DNA from: Saccharopolyspora_D taberi
GTDB lineage: Bacteria; Actinomycetota; Actinomycetes; Mycobacteriales; Pseudonocardiaceae
Assembly (NCBI RefSeq): GCF_039534165.1
Contig: NZ_BAAAUX010000001.1
Location: 219,912 to 283,911 of the forward strand
Reading direction: 5' to 3'
DNA length: 64,000 nucleotides
The notes under the pieces were generated by a model. That model ran no database searches. It was not told where the DNA came from and worked only from the letters and a program-made list of their open reading frames with translations. Both the position numbers and the translations under genes were made by a program. Shown one piece after another: positions 19,526 through 28,184 of the stretch. How positions within the stretch are numbered: the first letter of the stretch is position 1; each line of letters opens with the position of its first letter.

Positions 19526-20182
19526 TCAGTCCAGGAGGGTGTAGCTGAGCTCCTTGCACACCCGGCCGAGCGGCACGTCCAGGCCGGGGTGGTTCAGCGG
19601 GAGCAGGACGTCCGGTGACTCCGGCAGCGCGCTCGCCGACGGCGGGTCCCAAAGGCAGATCGACGGGTTGCCCGCGTCCATGGAGGACCGGTACCAGAGG
19701 CCGTCGAGTTCCGGGTAGGCGGCGCGGATGCTGCGCGCCCACGCCTGGGTGCGCTCCTTCGGGCCGCTGCTGATCGCCTGCGAGGCGCCCGCCCTGGTCG
19801 GCCACAGCCCGGACAGGTCCAGCAGCCGCAGGGTGCGCCGCGGCCGGAACAGCACCAGGTGCGGGCTCCGCGTCCTGCGGTCCACAGTGGACGTCGCCTG
19901 GAACACCTCGGCGATGCAGGTGCGCACCGACAGCGAGAAGTACAGCACGCCGTGCTCGCGGGTCACCGTGGGTCCGCCCTGCGGGTTGGCCACGTGCGGG
20001 TCGAACCGGGCGTGCGGCAGCGGTCCGGCGTAGCGGAAGGTGTCCCACTGCTGCGGGTGGTTGCCGCCGGAGGTGAACACGCGGACCAACCGGGTGCCCG
20101 CGGGCACCGCGATGACGTCCTCGGTGCGCCGGAGCATCGCCTGCAGCACTGCCGGCGCAGGCGGCTGGGGGAGCCGTGCCAA
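19526..20182 (-). CDS. RES-domain protein, probable NAD+-degrading toxin
   Basis: 218 residues. RES domain proteins named after conserved Arg, Glu and Ser include MbcT and Res, NAD+ phosphorylases or glycohydrolases that poison the cell unless bound by an antitoxin. Expected signatures are present: RLVRVF near the N-terminus, an FRYAGPLPHARFDPH stretch, Tyr-Phe-Ser (VLYFSLSVRTCIAEVFQ at about 80-95, with candidate Ser and Glu), and a late LWYRSSM. Gene order antitoxin-toxin with a 36-base gap is the normal arrangement. Confidence 0.78.
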   Translation of the reverse strand: MARLPQPPAPAVLQAMLRRTEDVIAVPAGTRLVRVFTSGGNHPQQWDTFRYAGPLPHARFDPHVANPQGGPTVTREHGVLYFSLSVRTCIAEVFQATSTVDRRTRSPHLVLFRPRRTLRLLDLSGLWPTRAGASQAISSGPKERTQAWARSIRAAYPELDGLWYRSSMDAGNPSICLWDPPSASALPESPDVLLPLNHPGLDVPLGRVCKELSYTLLD

Positions 20183-20218
20183 TGGGGGTCCTGGGGGTCG
20201 TCTGGTCGGCGGCGGGGG

Positions 20219-20803
20219 CTAGGCGGGCATGCCGATGGTCGCGGCCAGGTCGGCGACCTGCTGCGGACTGCCGCCTGCCATCAGCCACTCCCGGGGGCTC
20301 ACGGCCCGGTCACCGAGTTCGAGGTCCTCCTGCGGGGTCGCCATGAAGTTGGCCAGCACCAGCGCGGGCTGGTCGATCGGCATCGCGGCCAGGACGCTCT
20401 CCAGCCCCGGCAGCACGTCGTTGTCGGTGAACTGCCACGCGGGCAGCCGCCAGCCGCCGCGGTCCTTCCAGCCGATGAGCCTGCGGTCGCCGATGCGGTG
20501 CCGGATGCGGCTGCTGTCGACCCCGATGCGTTCGGCGGCCTGGTTGACCGACAGCGCGGTGTCGCGCAGCACGGCCTGTTCGGCGACGGTGCGCGCGCGG
20601 GGGTCGAGTTCGGTGTCGGCCAGCGGCGCCAGGTCCAGCCCGGCGTCGGTCAGGGCGAGGCGTTCGGCGGCGGAGAAGTGCGCCGCGGGGTCGGCCGGGG
20701 GCGAAGTCAGCTTCTTGGCTGCGTCCTCGACCAGGGAGAGGAATTGGCTGGCCGTGACCTTCAATCCGGCACGGGCCAGCACTGTCTCCAACGCGGCTGT
20801 CAT
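20219..20803 (-). CDS. antitoxin partner of the RES toxin (Xre/MbcA-like, HTH)
   Basis: 194 residues. The central segment LSVNQAAERIGVDSSRIRHRI followed by RRLIGWKDRGGWRLPAWQF is a MerR/excisionase-like helix-turn-helix with a hydrophobic wing. The C-terminal region LASPQ-like (SPREWLMAGGSPQQVADLAA) resembles the toxin-binding end of MbcA/Xre-type antitoxins that covers the RES active site. Position immediately upstream of the RES gene supports the role. It is longer than classical MbcA and lacks an obvious Xre domain, so the subfamily is unsure. Confidence 0.7.
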   Translation of the reverse strand: MTAALETVLARAGLKVTASQFLSLVEDAAKKLTSPPADPAAHFSAAERLALTDAGLDLAPLADTELDPRARTVAEQAVLRDTALSVNQAAERIGVDSSRIRHRIGDRRLIGWKDRGGWRLPAWQFTDNDVLPGLESVLAAMPIDQPALVLANFMATPQEDLELGDRAVSPREWLMAGGSPQQVADLAATIGMPA

Positions 20804-20913
20804 GTCCCCAGGATAACGCTTTTCGCCGAGAAGGTGTGCGCCAACGTGCGCCAGGTGGGAAAAATCACTATTAGTAGCAGCCGCAATGCACGGGGTAACA
20901 GCAGTTCCCGGGT

Positions 20914-20957
20914 CTGCGGGGTGAACATTCCACCTTCTCGGTGTCGATCACCCCGCA
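20914..20957 (-). terminator. hairpin downstream of the chitinase gene
   Basis: Perfect 10-bp arms TGCGGGGTGA and TCACCCCGCA with a 24-base loop, 15 bases beyond the chitinase stop codon and upstream of the antitoxin gene, which runs in the same direction. It would isolate the toxin-antitoxin operon from chitinase transcription. Confidence 0.5.
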
Positions 20958-20971
20958 GTGATCGTCAGTCG

Positions 20972-21988
20972 TTACGGGAGTGAATCAAGGTGGGCCCGAA
21001 CGGGCTTGGAGAACGCGTCCCCGGAGGTGGCGTCCCAGTTGATCGACCACGTCATCACACCGCTGAGCTCGGGGTGGCCCCGCTCGGGTTTGTACTGACC
21101 GCAGTTGGTCGCCGAGGTCAGGCAGTCGAGTGCCGCGGTGATCACGGGTGGGTCGACGTAGCCGCTGCCCGCTGCGGACGGTGACGCGGGCAGGCCGAGC
21201 GAAACCTGGTCCGGGCGCAGGGTTTTCAGCAGCGTGCACGCCTGCGCGGTGATGAAGTCGACCGACCCCTGGCTGTGGACGCCGCCGTCGCAGCCGTTCA
21301 TCGAGCCGGAGTTGTAGTACTGCGTGTGCACCACCGTGATCAGGTCCTTGACCTGCTCGATCAGCTCCAGGTAACGGCCGCCGGGCTGCACGTCGAGCGT
21401 CTGCGGGGCCATCGTCAGCCGGAATCCGTCGCCGGCCCGGTCGCGGAGTTGCCGAATTGCGGAGGCTGTGTTGGGGACGTTCAACCCGTGTTCCAGGTCA
21501 ATGTCCAACCCGTCTAAGCCAAATTCCGTAAGTATTTTTCCCACCGAATCGACGAAATTTGCGACGTTTGTTTCACTGCCGAGGTCCACATTGCCCAGCT
21601 CGCCGCCTACCGAGAGCACGAAGGTCCTGCCCGCGGCCTTCTGCGCTGCGATGTCGGCCTTGAGGTCGGCGTCGGTGTAGCCGCCGAGGGCCTCGGACAG
21701 CTTCGGGTCCACGCCGAAGGTGACCGCGCCGGGCTTGGCCGGGTCGGCGTTGGCGAACGCCAGGGCGACGATGTCGTAGGCGGGGGATATGTCGCTCACC
21801 TTCAGCGGCTTGGCGTTGTTGACGAAGTTCTGCCAGTAGCCGGTGAGCTGGTGCTTGGCCGCGGGGGCGGGCGCTGAGGGCGCGGGCGCTGGGGACTCGG
21901 GGGCTGGGGGTGCGGCGGTGGCGATCGCCGGGCTGATCGCCAGGGTCGAGGCCAGCGCGGCGGCGGCCAGGGCGTACCGGGTGCTCAT
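20972..21988 (-). CDS. secreted GH18 chitinase
   Basis: 338 residues. A Sec signal peptide (residues 1 to about 26, Ala-x-Ala cleavage near ATAAPP) and a Pro/Ala-rich linker to about 45 precede a single GH18 TIM barrel. The catalytic DxxDxDxE motif is D159-GLDIDLE166 with E166 as acid, SVGG is at about 126-129, and a late MTWSINWD carries the conserved Trp. There is no chitin-binding module. The layout matches short actinobacterial family-18 endochitinases. ATG at 21988 has GGAGG 5 bases upstream. Confidence 0.92.
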   Translation of the reverse strand: MSTRYALAAAALASTLAISPAIATAAPPAPESPAPAPSAPAPAAKHQLTGYWQNFVNNAKPLKVSDISPAYDIVALAFANADPAKPGAVTFGVDPKLSEALGGYTDADLKADIAAQKAAGRTFVLSVGGELGNVDLGSETNVANFVDSVGKILTEFGLDGLDIDLEHGLNVPNTASAIRQLRDRAGDGFRLTMAPQTLDVQPGGRYLELIEQVKDLITVVHTQYYNSGSMNGCDGGVHSQGSVDFITAQACTLLKTLRPDQVSLGLPASPSAAGSGYVDPPVITAALDCLTSATNCGQYKPERGHPELSGVMTWSINWDATSGDAFSKPVRAHLDSLP

Positions 21989-22138
21989 GCGGTCCTCCGT
22001 GGGGGTCGAGACCTGCGTCACGCAAAAATGGACTGGACCAATGCCCGAGTCAAGATCCCGGGAACCGGGTTGCTCCGCTCGGAGCACGGCGGACCGGAAG
22101 GCTTGACGCCGAGCGGGCCAACCCCGTTGACTGGGCGT

Positions 22139-22152
22139 ACCGACTGGTCGGT
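22139..22152 (+). promoter_or_regulatory. TetR operator, copy 1 (acyl-CoA synthetase operon)
   Basis: ACCGACTGGTCGGT, a perfect dyad with 6-bp arms and a 2-base centre. It lies between a TTGACT -35-like hexamer (22127-22132) and the gene start, where bound repressor would block transcription. The reverse complement of this exact sequence occurs at 26960-26973. Confidence 0.7.
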
Positions 22153-22167
22153 CTTGGACGGAGGTGC

Positions 22168-23826
22168 GTGTTGGTCAGCGCTTACGACGAACGGCCCTGG
22201 CTCGCCAGCTACGGCGACGAGCTGCCCCGCGAACTGGTCCCGGAGCACGACACGATGCTCGCGATGTTCGCCGCCACCCGGGCCCGGTACCCGGACCGGA
22301 CCGCCACCACGTACTTCGACGGCCGCCTGACCTACCGCGAGCTCGACGAGCTCAGCGACGGCCTCGCCGCGCACCTCGCCGAAGGCGGCCTCGCGCCCGG
22401 CGACCGGCTCGCGATCTACCTGCAGAACGTCCCGCAGTTCGTGATCGCCGCACTCGCGGGCTGGAAGGCCGGGGCGATCGTGGTGCCGCTGAACCCGATG
22501 TACCGCTCGCACGAGCTGACCGGCATCCTCGGCGACGCCCGGCCCACCGCGGTGGTCTCCTCCGAGCACGGCTGGCACGAGGTGCTCGGCGAGCTCGCCC
22601 GTGACGCGGGCGTCCGGATCGCGATCACCACCAGCGAGCTCGACCTCCAGACCCGCGGCGACGAGCGGGTCCTCGGCAGGATCCGCCGCAGGCCGGCCGG
22701 AGACGCGGCCGACCTGCTCGCGGTGGCCCGGAAGGGCGGCCGGCCGCCGGAGGTCGAGGTGCGCGCCGACGACATCGCGCTGCTCGCCTACACCTCCGGC
22801 ACCAGCGGCGTGCCCAAGGGCGCGACCAACACCCACGGCAACATCACCTTCAACTGCGCGGGTTTCCGCGCCCGCGCCACCCGGGACGCGCCCGGGTTCT
22901 TCGCGCTGGCGCCGCTGTTCCACATGACCGGCATGGTCTGCCAGCTCGGCGCGGCCATCGCCCTGGGCGGCAGGCTGGACCTGGCCTACCGCTTCGAGCC
23001 CGGCGTGGTGCTCGACGCGCTGGCCGAGCACCGGCCGGACTACCTGATCGGCCCGTCCACCGCGTACATGGCGCTGATGAACCACCCCGACGTCACCCGG
23101 GACCATTTCGCGTCGCTGGACCACGTCTTCTCCGGCGGCGCCCCGCTGCCGTCCGCGGTGGTGGAGCGCTTCCGGGAGCGGTTCGGCCACTACATCCACA
23201 ACGGCTACGGGCTCACCGAGACCACCGCGACCGCCACGTCGGTGCCGGTCCACCTGGAAGCGCCGGTGCACGAGGAGACGGGGACGCTCAGCGTCGGGCT
23301 GCCGACGTTCAACACCGTCCTGCGGATCGTCGACGACGACGGCGCGGACCTGCCGGTCGGGGAGGTCGGCGAGATCGTGGTGGAGGGGCCGATGGTCGTC
23401 CCGGCCTACTGGAACAAGCCCGCGGAGACCAGCGCGGGCATCCGGGACGGGCGGCTGCACACCGGTGACGTCGGGTTCATGGACGAGCGGGGCTGGTTCT
23501 ACGTCGTGGACCGGAAGAAGGACATGATCAACGCCTCCGGGTTCAAGGTCTGGCCCCGCGAGGTGGAGGACGTCCTCTACGGACATCCGGCGGTGCGCGA
23601 GGTCGCCGTCGTCGGTGTCGCCGACGAGTACCGCGGTGAGACGGTCAAGGCCTACGTCAGCCTCCGCGCCGGGCAGCGGGCGACCGCCGAGGAGCTGGTG
23701 GAGCACTGCAGGCGGCAGCTCGCCGCCTACAAGTACCCGCGCATCGTCGAGATCCTCGACGAGTTGCCGAAGACGGCCACGGGCAAGATCCTGCGGCGCG
23801 AGTTGCGAGAAGGGAAGACTGGATGA
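22168..23826 (+). CDS. long/medium-chain acyl-CoA synthetase (FadD-type)
   Basis: 552 residues, adenylate-forming enzyme that activates a carboxylic acid to acyl-CoA. The P-loop-like A3 motif YTSGTSGVPKGAT is at about 211, A5 NGYGLTETTA at about 349, A7 TGDVGFMDERGWFYVVDRKKDMI at about 432 and A10 Lys in PKTATGKILRRE at about 535. It heads a coupled three-gene operon with two SDRs under TetR operator copy 1. GTG at 22168 is only 3 bases after GGAGG; TTG at 22171 has better spacing and may be the true start. Confidence 0.93.
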   Translation: MLVSAYDERPWLASYGDELPRELVPEHDTMLAMFAATRARYPDRTATTYFDGRLTYRELDELSDGLAAHLAEGGLAPGDRLAIYLQNVPQFVIAALAGWKAGAIVVPLNPMYRSHELTGILGDARPTAVVSSEHGWHEVLGELARDAGVRIAITTSELDLQTRGDERVLGRIRRRPAGDAADLLAVARKGGRPPEVEVRADDIALLAYTSGTSGVPKGATNTHGNITFNCAGFRARATRDAPGFFALAPLFHMTGMVCQLGAAIALGGRLDLAYRFEPGVVLDALAEHRPDYLIGPSTAYMALMNHPDVTRDHFASLDHVFSGGAPLPSAVVERFRERFGHYIHNGYGLTETTATATSVPVHLEAPVHEETGTLSVGLPTFNTVLRIVDDDGADLPVGEVGEIVVEGPMVVPAYWNKPAETSAGIRDGRLHTGDVGFMDERGWFYVVDRKKDMINASGFKVWPREVEDVLYGHPAVREVAVVGVADEYRGETVKAYVSLRAGQRATAEELVEHCRRQLAAYKYPRIVEILDELPKTATGKILRRELREGKTG

Positions 23827-24572
23827 GCAAGCGTTTCGACGGCCGGGTCGCGATCGTGACCGGTGCCAGCAGGGGCATCGGGCTGGCGATCGCCCAGCGG
23901 CTGGTGTCGGAGGGCGCCAGCGTGTGCGTCACCGCGCGCAAGCCCGAGCCGCTGGCCGAGGCGGTGCAGGAGCTCGGCGACCGCGCGATCGGTGTCGCGG
24001 GCAAGGCCGACGACGCCGAGCACCAGGCCGACGCGGTCGCGCGGACGCTGGAGACCTTCGGCCGGGTGGACCTGCTGGTCAACAACGCCGGCATCAACCC
24101 GGCCTACGGCCCGCTGATCGAACTGGACCACGGGGTGGCCCGCAAGATCTTCGAGGTCAACGTGCTCAGCGCGCTGTCCTGGACGCAGCGGGTGCACGCG
24201 GCGTGGATGGGCGAGCACGGCGGTTCGGTGCTCAACGTGTCCTCTGTGGCCGGTGAGAAGCCCGCGCCCGGGATCGGTTTCTACGGCGCGTCCAAGGCGA
24301 TGCTGACCTACCTCACCAAGGAGCTCGCGGTGGAGCTGGGCCCGAAGGTGCGGGTCAACGCCGTCGCTCCGGCGGTGGTCAAGACGCGGTTCGCCACCGC
24401 GCTCTACGAGGACAACGAGGAAGCGGTCGCGGCGCAGTACCCGTTGCGGCGGCTGGGAGTTCCGTCCGACATCAGCGGTGCGGCGGCGTTCCTGCTCTCC
24501 GACGAGGCGTCGTGGGTGACCGGCCGGGTGCTGGTCCTCGACGGCGGCGTGACCCTCACCGGGGGCGTGTGA
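23823..24572 (+). CDS. SDR-family oxidoreductase (FabG-like)
   Basis: 249 residues, classical short-chain dehydrogenase/reductase. TGASRGIG is at 14-21, NNAG near 90, the catalytic Ser in LNVSSVAG, and Tyr-x-x-x-Lys in FYGASKAML. Overlaps the upstream synthetase by ATGA. Probably acts on the 3-hydroxyacyl-CoA or an alcohol/ketone in the same pathway. Confidence 0.93.
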   Translation: MSKRFDGRVAIVTGASRGIGLAIAQRLVSEGASVCVTARKPEPLAEAVQELGDRAIGVAGKADDAEHQADAVARTLETFGRVDLLVNNAGINPAYGPLIELDHGVARKIFEVNVLSALSWTQRVHAAWMGEHGGSVLNVSSVAGEKPAPGIGFYGASKAMLTYLTKELAVELGPKVRVNAVAPAVVKTRFATALYEDNEEAVAAQYPLRRLGVPSDISGAAAFLLSDEASWVTGRVLVLDGGVTLTGGV

Positions 24573-25339
24573 TGCTCGCGGGGAAGGTGGTCGTGGTGAC
24601 CGGGGCGGGCCACGGCATCGGCGAGGCGCTGAGCCGCCGGTTCGCCGCCGAGGGCGCGAAGGTGGTGCTGGCCGATCTGGACGCGAGCGCCGTGCACCGG
24701 GTGGCCGGGGAGCTCGGCGGCCTGGCGGTGCCGGGCGACGCGGCCACCGAGGCCGGGGTGTCCAGGCTGGTCGGAGCCGCGATCGGGCAGTACGGACGGA
24801 TCGACGTCTTCTGCGCCAACGCCGGGGTCGCGCACGCGGGCGGGCCGGAGGCATCGGAGGAGGACTGGGCACGGGCGTGGGAGGTCAACGTGATGGCCCA
24901 CGTCCGCGCCGCCCGCGCGGTGCTGCCGCACTGGCTGGACAACGGCGGCGGCCACTTCCTGGCGACGGTGTCGGCGGCGGGCCTGCTGACGATGCTGGGT
25001 TCCGCGCCGTACGCGGTGAGCAAGCACGGCGCGCTCGCCTTCGCCGAGTGGCTCGCGGTCACCTACGCCGACCGCGGAATCACCGTGCAGGCGCTGTGCC
25101 CGCAGGGCGTGCGCACGAACATGCTGGCCGAGACCGGGGAAACGGGGCAGCTGCTGCTGGCCGAGGGAGCGATCGACCCGGAGCAGGTCGCGGACCTGGT
25201 GCTGGAGTCCTTTGCGGACAAGCGGTTCCTGATCCTGCCGCACCCGGAGGTCGCCGAGTACTACGCGCTGCGGGCGAGCGATCCCGCCAAGTGGCACGGC
25301 GGGATGCGCAAGCTGCAGCGCCGCCTCGACGGGGACTGA
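24572..25339 (+). CDS. SDR-family oxidoreductase
   Basis: 255 residues. The cofactor motif TGAGHGIG is at 10-17, followed by ADLDAS with Asp at the end of beta-2, indicating NAD preference. The active-site Tyr lies in APYAVSKHGALAF. The usual NNAG is NAG in CANAG. The C-terminus is extended beyond the standard SDR core. Start and previous stop share one base (TGATG). Confidence 0.92.
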   Translation: MLAGKVVVVTGAGHGIGEALSRRFAAEGAKVVLADLDASAVHRVAGELGGLAVPGDAATEAGVSRLVGAAIGQYGRIDVFCANAGVAHAGGPEASEEDWARAWEVNVMAHVRAARAVLPHWLDNGGGHFLATVSAAGLLTMLGSAPYAVSKHGALAFAEWLAVTYADRGITVQALCPQGVRTNMLAETGETGQLLLAEGAIDPEQVADLVLESFADKRFLILPHPEVAEYYALRASDPAKWHGGMRKLQRRLDGD

Positions 25340-25378
25340 GCCCGGCCGACCGGCCCCGAGCTGCGGAAACGCGCGGAG

Positions 25379-25395
25379 CGGCCGTTCTTCGGCCG
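25379..25395 (+). terminator. weak hairpin after the SDR operon
   Basis: Arms CGGCCG and CGGCCG around TTCTT, 40 bases past the second SDR stop. Short but G+C-only arms with a U-containing loop. Confidence 0.3.
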
Positions 25396-25419
25396 GGCCG
25401 CCGAGCTGGTCCGCGCGTG

Positions 25420-25440
25420 GACTGGTCGGTCGGTCAGTAC
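25420..25440 (+). promoter_or_regulatory. TetR operator, copy 2 (autoregulation of the TetR gene)
   Basis: GACTGGTCGGT at 25420-25430 matches 11 of 14 positions of the operator seen at 22139, and is followed by an additional CGGTCAGT. It lies 38-48 bases before the TetR start codon, the expected place for autorepression. Confidence 0.55.
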
Positions 25441-25468
25441 CCTTGAGGGGGAGGAGAAGGAGGCAGAC

Positions 25469-26080
25469 ATGGCGCGCGCCGGCACGGAGGTCCGCATCGC
25501 GGAGGCGGCCGGGGAACCGGTCCCGCAGCGGCTGCTCGCGGTGGCCACCCGGCTGTTCGCCGAGCAGGGCTTCGAGACGACCTCGGTCCAGCAGATCGTC
25601 GACGCGGCCGGTGTCACCAAGGGCGCGATGTACCACTACTTCGGGTCCAAGGACGACCTCCTCTACGAGATCTACGCCCGGCTGCTGCGCGCGCAGACCG
25701 CGCGGATGCAGACCGCGGCCGACAGCTCCGAGCCGGTGCAGCAGCGGTTGCACGCGGTGGCCGCCGACGTCGTGGCGACCACCGCGGCCAACCTCGACGA
25801 CACGGTGATCTTCTTCCGCTCGATGCACCTGCTGCACCCGGACAAGCAGGCCGAGGTGCGCGCGCAGCGCCGCAAGTACCACGAGCGGGTGCGGGAGCTG
25901 ATCGAGGAGGGGCAGCGGTCCGGGGTGTTCCGCTCGGACAAGTCAGCGGACCTGGTGGTGGACTTCTTCTTCGGCGCGGTGCACCACCTGGGCACCTGGT
26001 TCCGCCAGGACGGCGAGCTGACCGGGGAGGAAGTGGGCCGCAACTTCGCCGACCTGCTCCTGGCCTCGCTCCGGCCTTAG
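25469..26080 (+). CDS. TetR-family regulator of the acyl-CoA regulon
   Basis: 203 residues. The HTH is at about 36-58 (TSVQQIVDAAGVTKGAMYHYF), and the C-terminal ligand domain contains the TetR_C_33/KstR2-type pattern (FFRSMHLLHPDKQAEVRAQR, VDFFFGAVHHLGTWF). These proteins usually release DNA when they bind an acyl-CoA. ATG at 25469 is preceded by GGAGAAGGAGG. It sits amid the genes whose promoters carry its likely operator, so it is the best candidate regulator for all four sites. Converges with the GIDE gene, leaving 4 bases between stops. Confidence 0.9.
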   Translation: MARAGTEVRIAEAAGEPVPQRLLAVATRLFAEQGFETTSVQQIVDAAGVTKGAMYHYFGSKDDLLYEIYARLLRAQTARMQTAADSSEPVQQRLHAVAADVVATTAANLDDTVIFFRSMHLLHPDKQAEVRAQRRKYHERVRELIEEGQRSGVFRSDKSADLVVDFFFGAVHHLGTWFRQDGELTGEEVGRNFADLLLASLRP

Positions 26081-26084
26081 CTCG

Positions 26085-26855
26085 TCACATCACGAACAGG
26101 CCCAGGGCCAGCAGCACGATTCCCAGGACACCGACGACCGTGACGCAGCCGAGGTGTCCGTTGCGGTTGCGGCGTCCCTGCTGTTCAAGCTGGCCGCCGG
26201 TCTGGGTCGAGACCAGGAAGCGCTGGTTGCCGGCGGGCTTGCCGATCGCGATCGAGCCGTCGGCGTTGCTCGCCTCGCCCAGGACGTAGAGCTGCTGGTC
26301 GGGGCGGACCACCCACTCCCGGTACTCGTAGCCCGTGGTCCGGCCGCCGTGCGTCGGCGCGGGGACCTGGATGCCGAAGGCGCTCGGCGCCGCGGCGCGC
26401 TGGTCGTCGGGCCGGAGGTGGAAGACCTGGTCCAGCCCGGTGGGCTGGTCGGCGTCGACCTCGTGCAGGTCGACCCGGACCGCGCTGTAGGAGTCGCGCA
26501 GGACGACCGAGCCGGGGGCGCTGTGCTGGAAGACGACCTGCTCCCGGGGAACCCAGCGGCGGCCGTTGGCGCTGATCTCCCTGACCTGGTAGTGCTCGAC
26601 GACCTGGTAGCGGTACCAGGCGCAGGGCGTGCGCCCGAAGTGGGAGGTCGCGATGCCGGTGGCCCGCGCGTCGGCCTTGCCGACGAAGGCGCAGTACTCG
26701 CGGAACGCGCCGGCGCGGCGCCGGGTTTCCAGCTCCTGCCCGGTCAGCGTCGCCGCGCCGCGCACCGCGCGCAGATCGCGTCGCGCGGAGAAGACGAAGG
26801 TCAGGCCGACGGGGACGAGCAGCAGAAGCAGGGATCCGATGACGATCAGGGGCAT
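26085..26855 (-). CDS. GIDE-domain membrane protein (E3-ligase-like fold in bacteria)
   Basis: 256 residues with a transmembrane helix at each end (about 2-22 and 232-254) and a soluble domain between. The segment ATSHFGRTPCAWYRYQVVEHY is characteristic of the GIDE domain shared with eukaryotic mitochondrial E3 ligases such as MUL1, where it senses rather than catalyses. There is no RING finger. Function in bacteria is unknown. Confidence 0.7.
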   Translation of the reverse strand: MPLIVIGSLLLLLVPVGLTFVFSARRDLRAVRGAATLTGQELETRRRAGAFREYCAFVGKADARATGIATSHFGRTPCAWYRYQVVEHYQVREISANGRRWVPREQVVFQHSAPGSVVLRDSYSAVRVDLHEVDADQPTGLDQVFHLRPDDQRAAAPSAFGIQVPAPTHGGRTTGYEYREWVVRPDQQLYVLGEASNADGSIAIGKPAGNQRFLVSTQTGGQLEQQGRRNRNGHLGCVTVVGVLGIVLLALGLFVM

Positions 26856-26959
26856 GAGGCGGGCTTCCGGCGCGGCGACACGAACGGGGTGACCCTATCG
26901 GGGACCGCGGCCGGAGGGGAGCGGCGGAGGTGTACAGCGCCGGAGTTCACGACTAGCAT

Positions 26960-26973
26960 ACCGACCAGTCGGT
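26960..26973 (+). promoter_or_regulatory. TetR operator, copy 3 (MDR oxidoreductase)
   Basis: ACCGACCAGTCGGT, the exact reverse complement of operator copy 1, centred 30 bases before the GTG start of the MDR gene. Confidence 0.7.
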
Positions 26974-26995
26974 CTCGGATCTGTGAGGTGATGTC

Positions 26996-27988
26996 GTGGT
27001 CAAGGCGTGGCAGGTCGGCGAAACCGGGGAGCCGAAGGACGTGCTCGGGCTCGTCGAGCTGGAGGAGCCGCGGCCCGGGCCCGGCCAGGTGCTGGTGCGG
27101 GTCGCGGCGAGCCCGGTGAACTTCCCGGACGTGCTGATGTGCCGGGGCGAGTACCAGGTCAGGCCGCCGCTGCCGTTCACCCCGGGCGTCGAGCTGTGCG
27201 GCGAGGTCGTCGAGCTCGGGCCGGAGGTCACCGGAGTCGCGGCGGGCGAGCGCGTGATCGGCGGTGCGGTGATGCCCAGCGGCGCGTTCGCCGAGTACGC
27301 GCTGATGGACGCCGCCCGGGTGCTGCCCGCGCCCGAGGCGCTGTCCGACGCCGAGGCGTCCGCGCTCTACATCGGGTACCAGACGGGCTGGTTCGGGCTG
27401 CACCGCAGGGCGGGCCTGCGTGCGGGGGAGACGCTGCTCGTGCACGCCGCGGCAGGAGGCGTCGGCAGCGCGGCGATCCAGCTCGGCAAGGCCGCGGGCG
27501 CGACGGTGATCGGCGTGGTCGGCGGCCCGGAGAAGGCCGAGGTCGCCCGCGAGCTCGGCGCCGACGTCGTGGTCGACCGCCGCAGCGAGGATTTCGTGGC
27601 CGTGGTCAAGGAAACGACCGGTGGACGCGGCGCGGACGTCGTCTACGACCCGGTCGGCGGCGAGACCTACCAGCGCTCGACCAAGTGCATCGCGTTCGAG
27701 GGGCGCATCCTGGTCATCGGCTTCGCCGGAGGCACCATCCAGTCCCCGGGGCTCAACCACGCGCTGGTGAAGAACTACTCGATCCTCGGCCTGCACTGGG
27801 GTCTCTACAACGAGCGCGACCCGGAGGCTGTCCGGCACGCGCACGCGGAGCTGTCGCGCCTCGCGGAGCAGGGCGCGGTCCGGCCGCTGATCAGCGAGCG
27901 CGTCGCGCTCGACGGCGTCGCCGACGCCGTGCAGCGCGTCGGCGACGGCAGGACCGTCGGCCGGGTCGCTTTCGACGCCGGGGCGTAG
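26996..27988 (+). CDS. zinc-independent MDR oxidoreductase (quinone oxidoreductase-like)
   Basis: 330 residues. NADPH-dependent medium-chain reductase: catalytic fold PGVELCGEVVELGP at about 62-75, then Rossmann HAAAGGVGSAAIQLGKAAG at about 150-168. There is no GHE zinc signature or structural-zinc Cys cluster, so it belongs to the quinone/enoyl reductase branch. The GTG start follows GAGGTGA. The operator copy 3 places it in the acyl-CoA regulon, where an enoyl or enone reductase would fit. Confidence 0.9.
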   Translation: MVKAWQVGETGEPKDVLGLVELEEPRPGPGQVLVRVAASPVNFPDVLMCRGEYQVRPPLPFTPGVELCGEVVELGPEVTGVAAGERVIGGAVMPSGAFAEYALMDAARVLPAPEALSDAEASALYIGYQTGWFGLHRRAGLRAGETLLVHAAAGGVGSAAIQLGKAAGATVIGVVGGPEKAEVARELGADVVVDRRSEDFVAVVKETTGGRGADVVYDPVGGETYQRSTKCIAFEGRILVIGFAGGTIQSPGLNHALVKNYSILGLHWGLYNERDPEAVRHAHAELSRLAEQGAVRPLISERVALDGVADAVQRVGDGRTVGRVAFDAGA

Positions 27989-28001
27989 CGGGGCTCTTCG
28001 A

Positions 28002-28037
28002 CGGCGGATTGCCGATGCGGGACACGGGAATCCGCCG
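28002..28037 (+). terminator. hairpin terminator after the MDR gene
   Basis: Perfect 9-bp arms CGGCGGATT and AATCCGCCG with an 18-base loop, 14 bases beyond the MDR stop codon. Confidence 0.45.
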
Positions 28038-28184
28038 CAGCGGGGGAGTCCACATCGGAGGGTGAGGCGCCGGCTCACTCCCCGAACTTGAGCGGTGAGC
28101 GTGCCACCCGGAGACGACGAAGGCGCCGATCGGGTGTCCGGTGCGATCACCGAACACCGCGACCGGCGCCGACAGGCCGCCGCG

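Noticed and set aside
19526..20803. Part of a defence island
   Set aside because: No restriction, CBASS, Thoeris or similar genes nearby; neighbours are a TerC exporter and a chitinase, so a stand-alone toxin-antitoxin pair is the simpler reading.
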